The notes below the pieces were generated by a model. That model was given only the letters and a program-made list of their open reading frames with translations. It had not been told where the DNA came from and did not search any database. From the NCBI RefSeq assembly GCF_900142465.1, contig NZ_FRAX01000017.1, forward strand, positions 26,756 to 90,755: a DNA stretch of 64,000 nt, in the 5' to 3' direction. Shown in pieces: positions 59,840 through 64,000 of this stretch (position 1 is its first letter; the number at the start of each line of letters is the position of its first letter). Made by a program: the position numbers and the translations under genes. The stretch comes from Fibrobacter sp. UWH6 (lineage in GTDB: Bacteria > Fibrobacterota > Fibrobacteria > Fibrobacterales > Fibrobacteraceae).

Positions 59840-60847
59840 TCAGCGGTAAATTTCGGGACGGGTACTGCGGAAACGCCGGTGGGTCCAGCCATACCACAGG
59901 GCGGGATTTTCACGGATCCGTTCTTCGAGCCAGGCGCGGTACGCTCCGTCTACGATGGAAATTTTTTCATCACGCTGTTTTGAGCCGTGTTGGTCCAAGC
60001 CGCGTTGGTCCAAGCCGCGTTGGTCCATGTTGTGCTGATTCACGTCATGCTGAACTTGTTTCAGCATGTCCCTCTGCGTCTCATTCGGTTCTTGTGCTTC
60101 CACCGCATGCAGAATTTTTCTGTTTCCTTGCTCCTGGATCCAGCAGAAAAATACGGGAGTGTTCGGGCGGTGCCTCAGCAGAAAATCAGGAAGCGGATTT
60201 ATTTTGGCGGGCCGCCCCAAGAAGGTTCCGTCCATGGCGCTGCCGATTCGGCTATCCTGATCCGCCAGCAGACAGAACAGTTGTTTTTTCCCGCCGCAGT
60301 CTGGCGCCTTTCCGTCCAGCTGGTCTAAAAATTCCCGCGGATTTTTGGCGTCGATGGAATAGGGCCGCCCGCGGACGCACCGCACTTTTTCGTACACGAA
60401 ACGGTTCAGCCATTTCGGTTTCAGCGGAATAAAGCTGGCCTTCAGCGGAACGCCCAGCGCACAGAGCCATGCCCCGCTAGCTTCGTAGTTTCCGTAGTGT
60501 GCCGTCAGAAAAATTCCGCCCCGCCGCATCTTTTCGATAGTGCCCGCCGCCCCTTCTGCCAGCTCGAAAATTTTTCCGCCTGCAGAAAACGGATACGCCC
60601 CGCAGTCCTCGGGCAGTTTCTTGTAGACGTCAAAACAGAACAGCAACTCCCCTACGTGCCAGGTCAAGTTCCGCAGCATTTTCTTGTAGAGATTTTCCGC
60701 TTCCAGCTTTTCGCCGGACATCCACGTTCCCTGTGAAACGTATTCCAAGTTCCTTTTTATAGTCTGCTTTTTCCAGCCCGCAAAACCCAGTACCTTGAAG
60801 GCGGCACCTGCAAAAATTCGAACTGAAATCTGACCTATGGAAAACAT
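59840..60847 (-). CDS. Lipid A biosynthesis acyltransferase-like (LpxL/HtrB)
   Basis: Transfers an acyl chain onto lipid A at the inner membrane. FLTAHYGNYEASGAWLCALGVPLKASFIPLKP is the H-x4-E catalytic segment; CLLADQDSRIGSAMDGTFLGRPAKINPLPDFLLR is the second motif. ATG at 60847 is chosen; a longer lead is not conserved. An insert near the C-terminus reads DMLKQVQHDV then DQRGL repeated (60046-59984), made by a palindromic element and a 15-bp repeat. The normal ending WYGWTHRRFRSTRP follows it. The start overlaps the divergent gene at 60837. Confidence 0.85.
   Translation of the reverse strand: MFSIGQISVRIFAGAAFKVLGFAGWKKQTIKRNLEYVSQGTWMSGEKLEAENLYKKMLRNLTWHVGELLFCFDVYKKLPEDCGAYPFSAGGKIFELAEGAAGTIEKMRRGGIFLTAHYGNYEASGAWLCALGVPLKASFIPLKPKWLNRFVYEKVRCVRGRPYSIDAKNPREFLDQLDGKAPDCGGKKQLFCLLADQDSRIGSAMDGTFLGRPAKINPLPDFLLRHRPNTPVFFCWIQEQGNRKILHAVEAQEPNETQRDMLKQVQHDVNQHNMDQRGLDQRGLDQHGSKQRDEKISIVDGAYRAWLEERIRENPALWYGWTHRRFRSTRPEIYR
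59984..60043. repeat. 15-bp tandem repeat inside the acyltransferase gene
   Basis: GCCGYGTTGGTCCAA at 59984, 59999 and 60014, then a degenerate unit from 60029. In frame it codes DQRGL repeats. Confidence 0.85.
60046..60068. repeat. Palindromic insert in the acyltransferase gene
   Basis: CATGCTGAA-cttgt-TTCAGCATG. Codes MLKQVQHD in the gene's frame, a peptide typical of such palindromes when inserted in bacterial genes. Confidence 0.75.
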
Positions 60848-61118
60848 CGATTCAAAATATAAAAAAGTGTTTGAAATTCCCATATTGGATGAGGGGCCCG
60901 TGGAAAAATTCCTGCACAGGTGCATGCGTTCAGGCATCGTCGCTAAAATTGCTAATAAAACCGACGATGCTTTTGGGTTGGGGAATTTTGTACCGCTAAT
61001 ATTGTTGTTATACTTGATTTATAGACCGAACGCCTGGAAGCTAGTTTTAGGTATAGTCCTGTTGAGTTCGACCCTATTTCCTTACATAGCATACAACATA
61101 TTACAGCGGATTATCTGA
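60837..61118 (+). CDS. Small membrane protein, unknown function
   Basis: 93 residues with two C-terminal membrane helices (FVPLILLLYLIY; LVLGIVLLSSTLFPYIAYNIL). Its ATG overlaps the divergent acyltransferase start by 11 bases and its 3' end overlaps the barnase-like gene by 8. A role as immunity partner to that RNase is conceivable by position only; sequence gives no support. Confidence 0.5.
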   Translation: MENIDSKYKKVFEIPILDEGPVEKFLHRCMRSGIVAKIANKTDDAFGLGNFVPLILLLYLIYRPNAWKLVLGIVLLSSTLFPYIAYNILQRII

Positions 61119-61737
61119 ATTCCAGGAGCTTGTAACTTTCGTAGTGGTCGGCCGTGTAATAGATGATGCAACCGGTTTGATAGACAAGTCGTTTTGTGCC
61201 GCGGCTCTGGACATTGCCGTAATCCACGTCGGCTTCGCGGTAGGTTCCGTCGGGTAGCAATTTTTCCTTGTTGCCGAAACTGTCGCCGCCGATCATGACA
61301 CCCAGGGTTTTCCAGGGGTTGAAATTCCATTTGCTGAAAGTGTTTCCTGTGGAACTTTCGTAAAGTTTTTGCCCCTCGTTCTTGCACACATAATTTTTAG
61401 GCAGCTTGTCGAACTTGCAGATGTAGGCCCCCACGGAATCCCTGCTGGTGTAAACGCCGGACTCCTTGACGGCCTCGTAAATGGTGAGCTTTTTTTCTGA
61501 GTTGCCTGATGAAAACTGCGACGAACTTGACTGAGTCGGTGACGAACTTGACGCGGCCTCTGCGGAACTTGAAACGTCTTCCGAAGAACTGGAAAAGGCG
61601 CGTGATGAACTGAATCGGATTTCTGATGAACTGTAATCTTCATCGTCGTCGGAGCTGCTGACGGTAGGGGTGCTGCAACCGAAAAATGCGTTGACGAAAA
61701 TGGTTAAAAGTACGAAATGTCCAAGGGCGAATTTCAT
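61111..61737 (-). CDS. Barnase-family ribonuclease on a Ser-rich lipoprotein stalk
   Basis: Signal and lipobox FFGC (Cys21). Residues 27-80 are a Ser-rich stalk (SSSDDDEDYSSSE, SSSSEDVSSSAE). Residues ~100-208 match barnase: YICKFDKLPKNYVCKNEGQKL, MIGGDSFGNKEKLLPDGTYREADVDY, SRGTKRLVY and TADHYESYKLL. The equivalents of barnase Glu73, Arg87 and His102 are Glu168, Arg183 and His198, all kept. So an active, surface-held RNase is expected. No barstar gene was found nearby. Confidence 0.83.
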   Translation of the reverse strand: MKFALGHFVLLTIFVNAFFGCSTPTVSSSDDDEDYSSSEIRFSSSRAFSSSSEDVSSSAEAASSSSPTQSSSSQFSSGNSEKKLTIYEAVKESGVYTSRDSVGAYICKFDKLPKNYVCKNEGQKLYESSTGNTFSKWNFNPWKTLGVMIGGDSFGNKEKLLPDGTYREADVDYGNVQSRGTKRLVYQTGCIIYYTADHYESYKLLEFR

Positions 61738-61792
61738 ACAGTTGAATATAGTTTTTTAACTTTAAGTTCTAAAATTTCAATAGGCGAAAAAA

Positions 61793-62158
61793 ATGAAAAA
61801 AGTTGTTTTACTCGGAATTCTTCTGGCTTCTTCGATGTTTGTCGCCTGCGGTGACGATTCCTCTTCCGGTACATCTGCCGGTGGCAACTGCTTTACCGTA
61901 GAAAAATCTGTAAATGCTTGCGAATCCATTTCCAAGGATGATTTCGGTACATGGAAGTTTATTCGTAAGGATTCCTTTGGCGATGATATGCAGTATGTAT
62001 ATACCGTCGAAGGTGAAAAACTGGTGCTGACCACCACGGATTCTGGCTGCAATGTCAAGCGCGATGAAAAGTCCTACTCTTTCTACAATATGACTAAAGA
62101 AGCAAGCATCGAGATGTCTTACATGGCGGTTGTCTCTACTTGCGAAGATGGCCAGTAA
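61793..62158 (+). CDS. Small lipoprotein, unknown function
   Basis: MKKVVLLGILLASSMFVAC gives a lipobox at Cys19; a short Ser stalk and a 90-residue beta-rich domain with four Cys residues follow (CFTVEKSVNAC; GCNVKR; VSTC). Typical Fibrobacter-style lipoprotein, divergent from the RNase gene. Not similar to barstar. Confidence 0.62.
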   Translation: MKKVVLLGILLASSMFVACGDDSSSGTSAGGNCFTVEKSVNACESISKDDFGTWKFIRKDSFGDDMQYVYTVEGEKLVLTTTDSGCNVKRDEKSYSFYNMTKEASIEMSYMAVVSTCEDGQ

Positions 62159-62225
62159 TGTAGCTCCCCGGCTGCACTTGATTTTTGCCTTTCGAAATTC
62201 TAGATTGTAGACCAAGGAGATCATT

Positions 62226-62474
62226 ATGGCAAAGAAAGAAAAGCTGACGATCGTCGGCAACGCCAGGGGATCCGCCTCCGAGTCCGCAATGGAATCCGCG
62301 GCGATGCGATCCCTTCGAATCGATGGCTCCTGCAACGGGGCGACGCTCCGCACCAGAGTCATCAAGAACAAGAAACTCTACAATCGAAACTTTAAGCACA
62401 AGAAGTCCTTCGCTGATGCGGGGGACTTTCCTGTTTCACAGGCAAGTCTCGTCGGCTCGGAAGTGCAAACATAA
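62226..62474 (+). CDS. Small basic protein, unknown function
   Basis: ATG follows AAGGAGATCATT, a very good ribosome site. 82 residues, rich in Ser/Ala (GSASESAMESAAMRS) then basic (RVIKNKKLYNRNFKHKKSF). No signal or family. The last 15 codons lie in the 33-bp repeat region, so the true end may be fixed by repeat insertion. Confidence 0.5.
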   Translation: MAKKEKLTIVGNARGSASESAMESAAMRSLRIDGSCNGATLRTRVIKNKKLYNRNFKHKKSFADAGDFPVSQASLVGSEVQT

Positions 62475-62533
62475 ATGTTTGCGTTTCGCTCGCCTCGGTT
62501 GACTTTCCTGTTTCACAGGCAAGTCTCATCGGC
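62424..62533. repeat. Pair of 33-bp hairpin repeats with a hairpin between
   Basis: A 33-base unit starts GACTTTCCTGTTTCACAG at 62424 and at 62501, differing at one base. It folds as GACTT-CCTG/CAGG-AAGTC. Between lies GCAAACA-taaa-TGTTTGC (62464-62481). Confidence 0.85.
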
Positions 62534-62591
62534 GTTTTTTTAAGGGATGAATTGAGTCAAAAAAAACGTCAAATTTTTTTTGAAAAAATGT

Positions 62592-62622
62592 TTGACAATT
62601 TTTTTTCAGCTGACGATATAAT
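62592..62622 (+). promoter_or_regulatory. Promoter upstream of the sigma-like gene
   Basis: TTGACA (62592-62597) and TATAAT (62617-62622) with a 19-base spacer. Both boxes are perfect, but the spacing is long. Confidence 0.55.
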
Positions 62623-62652
62623 GCCTGCACGACTAAATTGGGAGCATCCAAC

Positions 62653-62727
62653 ATGTTAAATAAAAATTTCAGGGGAATGGAAAAATGTCATATTATGACA
62701 GCCGTCTTTTGCTATATTTTAACGTGA
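62653..62727 (+). CDS. Possible 24-residue leader peptide
   Basis: MLNKNFRGMEKCHIMTAVFC follows GGGAG in the transcript from the promoter at 62592. An inverted repeat TGTCA/TGACA lies inside. It is not shown to be translated and could be chance. Confidence 0.25.
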   Translation: MLNKNFRGMEKCHIMTAVFCYILT

Positions 62728-62882
62728 TGAGAGATAGAACCACATAACAAGCAAGACATTTTTTTAGAGGGGTGCCCGGCAGGGTGCGGCGCAGCGTATG
62801 CGTTAAATCTCGGCTTTTGCGATTGCGTTCGCAATGGTCTTTTGCAATGGTTTTCGCTACAACCAAATAAGAGGGAATCGGC

Positions 62883-63644
62883 ATGGCAAATAATGTTTCT
62901 AGGAAGGGAGTCAACATGAAAAACAATCAGGTCTACACTTGGACCGCAAAGCAGCAGGACTGGCTTGAACAGGCTCAGTCCGGTAACGATGGCGCATGCA
63001 GCAGTCTTTTCTGCTCCATGAAGGATACGCTGGAAACGGTTCACCGTTACAGCCAGGATGGTCTGTATCCGGCAAAGTTCGGTTACGACTTTAACTACAA
63101 TGGCCGCTCTTTTGAAGATGCATCCAGCGACATCTACACTGCATTCAGGGATGCTGTACGCCGTTTCGATGCTACTCAGGGAGTACCCTTTGGCGCCTAT
63201 GCCGTAAACGACTTGCGTCATCGAGCCATGGACTGGACTCGCGACCGCCAGAACGATCGCCTTGTCATGGTCGGACAGCGTCTGAACGATGGTGTGGACG
63301 GCAATGGCGATTACTGTGTTCTGTTGCAGTCTGACTACGATTCCTTCGTAGATGATTACTACGCCAGTAAGTCCGACTCCATGTGCGATGCAGAAGCTCA
63401 TCCGGTAGAATTCTGCGAAATCATGGACCTGGTCGAAAAGATTCGCCAGGAAGTCATCAAGAGCGGCGATGTCCGTCTGCTGGAATTCATGAATCTTTAC
63501 CTTGAATGCTGCTGCGAAAAGAAGGCAATGGAACAGATTGCCGAGCGTATGCAGGTTACCCGGGCCATGGCCTACGTCTACATGGATAGGTTAAGGGCTT
63601 TGATTGCGCCTAAGTTTGGCCCGGATTATGGTGCCGCTGCGTAG
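62883..63644 (+). CDS. Sigma-70-family-like factor (divergent)
   Basis: Region-2-like: DIYTAFRDAVRRFDATQGVPFGAYAVNDLRHRAMDWTRDRQND, close to the pattern of sigma region 2. Region-4-like: EQIAERMQVTRAMAYVYMDRLRALI, a helix-turn-helix. The linker of ~60 residues is acidic. It lacks the usual region 3 and may be an alternative sigma or DNA-binding regulator. ATG 62883 has GAGGGA; ATG 62916 has GGGAG, so the start is uncertain. It lies between a repeat-rich zone and the rrn promoter, on the same strand. Confidence 0.65.
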   Translation: MANNVSRKGVNMKNNQVYTWTAKQQDWLEQAQSGNDGACSSLFCSMKDTLETVHRYSQDGLYPAKFGYDFNYNGRSFEDASSDIYTAFRDAVRRFDATQGVPFGAYAVNDLRHRAMDWTRDRQNDRLVMVGQRLNDGVDGNGDYCVLLQSDYDSFVDDYYASKSDSMCDAEAHPVEFCEIMDLVEKIRQEVIKSGDVRLLEFMNLYLECCCEKKAMEQIAERMQVTRAMAYVYMDRLRALIAPKFGPDYGAAA

Positions 63645-63745
63645 GCTGTCAAAAGATTTCTGTTGGCAGAATGTTGATTTAATGGGGAAAATCTAGTGCT
63701 TATGCGAAAAATGCAAAAAAATGTGATTTTTTTTAGATTTTCCCC

Positions 63746-63773
63746 TTGACATTCATCCAGAAAATTCTATAAT
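63746..63773 (+). promoter_or_regulatory. rRNA operon promoter
   Basis: TTGACA (63746-63751), 16-base spacer, TATAAT (63768-63773). The leader of about 165 bases then runs to 16S and contains GC-rich stems (AACCCGAGAGGCTCTCGAG). Confidence 0.82.
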
Positions 63774-63941
63774 TGGCCTCACCTCCGAACGAGACAGCCG
63801 AAACGCTGAAACGGACGGAAGCGAGAACCCGAGAGGCTCTCGAGAAGATTGAAGGAATCGGAGATGTGCTTAGTGACGGCCCAAGAAATTTCTTGGAATT
63901 AGTCGAATACGAACGTGATTACGGGACCAAGACTTTAAAAA

Positions 63942-64000
63942 ATTAATGAAGAGTTTGATCCTGGCTCAGAACGAACGCTGGTGGCGTGTCTTATACATGC
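63942..64000 (+). rRNA. 16S rRNA, 5' end (cut by window edge)
   Basis: AGAGTTTGATCCTGGCTCAG (63950-63969) is the universal 16S start, followed by AACGAACGCTGGTGGCGTG. The first base of mature RNA is near 63942. The rest lies outside the window. Confidence 0.97.

Noticed and set aside
61808..62371. A 187-codon minus-strand frame opposite the lipoprotein and the small basic gene
   Set aside because: Shadow frame; both plus-strand genes have good starts (a lipobox or a strong ribosome site).

Overview
The window looks like chromosomal DNA from a Fibrobacter-type bacterium (Fibrobacterota; this is an inference from gene content, with no database search). It has a Gram-negative envelope (lipid A acyltransferase, outer-membrane barrels, many lipoproteins). 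It carries secreted plant-wall enzymes: GH45 endoglucanase, GH10 xylanase, GH8 oligoxylanase and an SGNH esterase with a C-terminal sorting-like domain. It also has Ser-rich lipoprotein linkers and DUF3943, FecR and DUF4388 proteins. Most genes left of about 48 kb are on the minus strand. The right edge enters a 16S rRNA gene on the plus strand.

Layout. 0-4 kb: edge-truncated PDDEXK (DUF1016-type) protein, SGNH esterase, GH45 cellulase. 4-16 kb: purM, a cyclic-nucleotide-binding/DUF4388 protein, a binding protein of siderophore/cobalamin type, an outer-membrane protein, a NYN protein, a TPR protein, an operon of metallophosphoesterase, degenerate nucleotidyltransferase and LpoA-like protein, and an NhaC antiporter. 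16-22 kb: hybrid sensor kinase with two solute-binding domains, low-molecular-weight phosphatase, orphan Vsr nuclease, HETGH membrane protein, pepT. 22.4-29.6 kb is an AT-richer accessory segment: two type II toxin-antitoxin pairs, a MORN-type lipoprotein, a truncated duplicate acetyltransferase joined to an MMPL transporter fragment, a small hydrolase, a membrane protein and the intact acetyltransferase. 30-44 kb: tRNA-Leu, GH8, GH10, EamA transporter, tmk, secA, a histidine phosphatase, DUF3943 protein, tRNA-Met. 44.7-48.5 kb: rsmG-parA-parB-M23 peptidase-bactofilin, in that transcription order. 49-57 kb: macro domain, YkgJ, PhzF, VOC, queE/queD, acetyltransferase and PNPOx-like genes. These are separated by repeat-rich intergenic DNA with five ParB (parS) sites. 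57-64 kb: FecR protein, LpxL-like acyltransferase, a barnase-like lipoprotein, a sigma-like factor, and the rrn promoter with the start of 16S.

The chromosome origin is probably inside the window. rsmG-parAB lies beside an AT-rich gap at about 48.83-49.03 kb with DnaA-box-like words, and five parS sites sit within 8.3 kb. Third-codon-position bias read by eye switches sign around there: minus genes to the left and plus genes to the right look leading-strand, while queE and the 55.6 kb acetyltransferase look lagging-strand.

The most unusual signal is a set of mosaic intergenic elements around this origin-proximal region. Short conserved linkers (for example GACCTCACACCTCAAA) alternate with small hairpins whose stem sequence changes from copy to copy while staying self-complementary. 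One pair of copies shows compensatory changes inside an otherwise conserved stem. Some elements abut or enter coding sequence, some carry parS, and a related palindrome has inserted in frame into the LpxL-like gene. A separate triple array of GGCTCCA/TGGAGTCCA hairpins lies at 34.49-34.71 kb. No CRISPR array, complete insertion sequence or prophage was seen.
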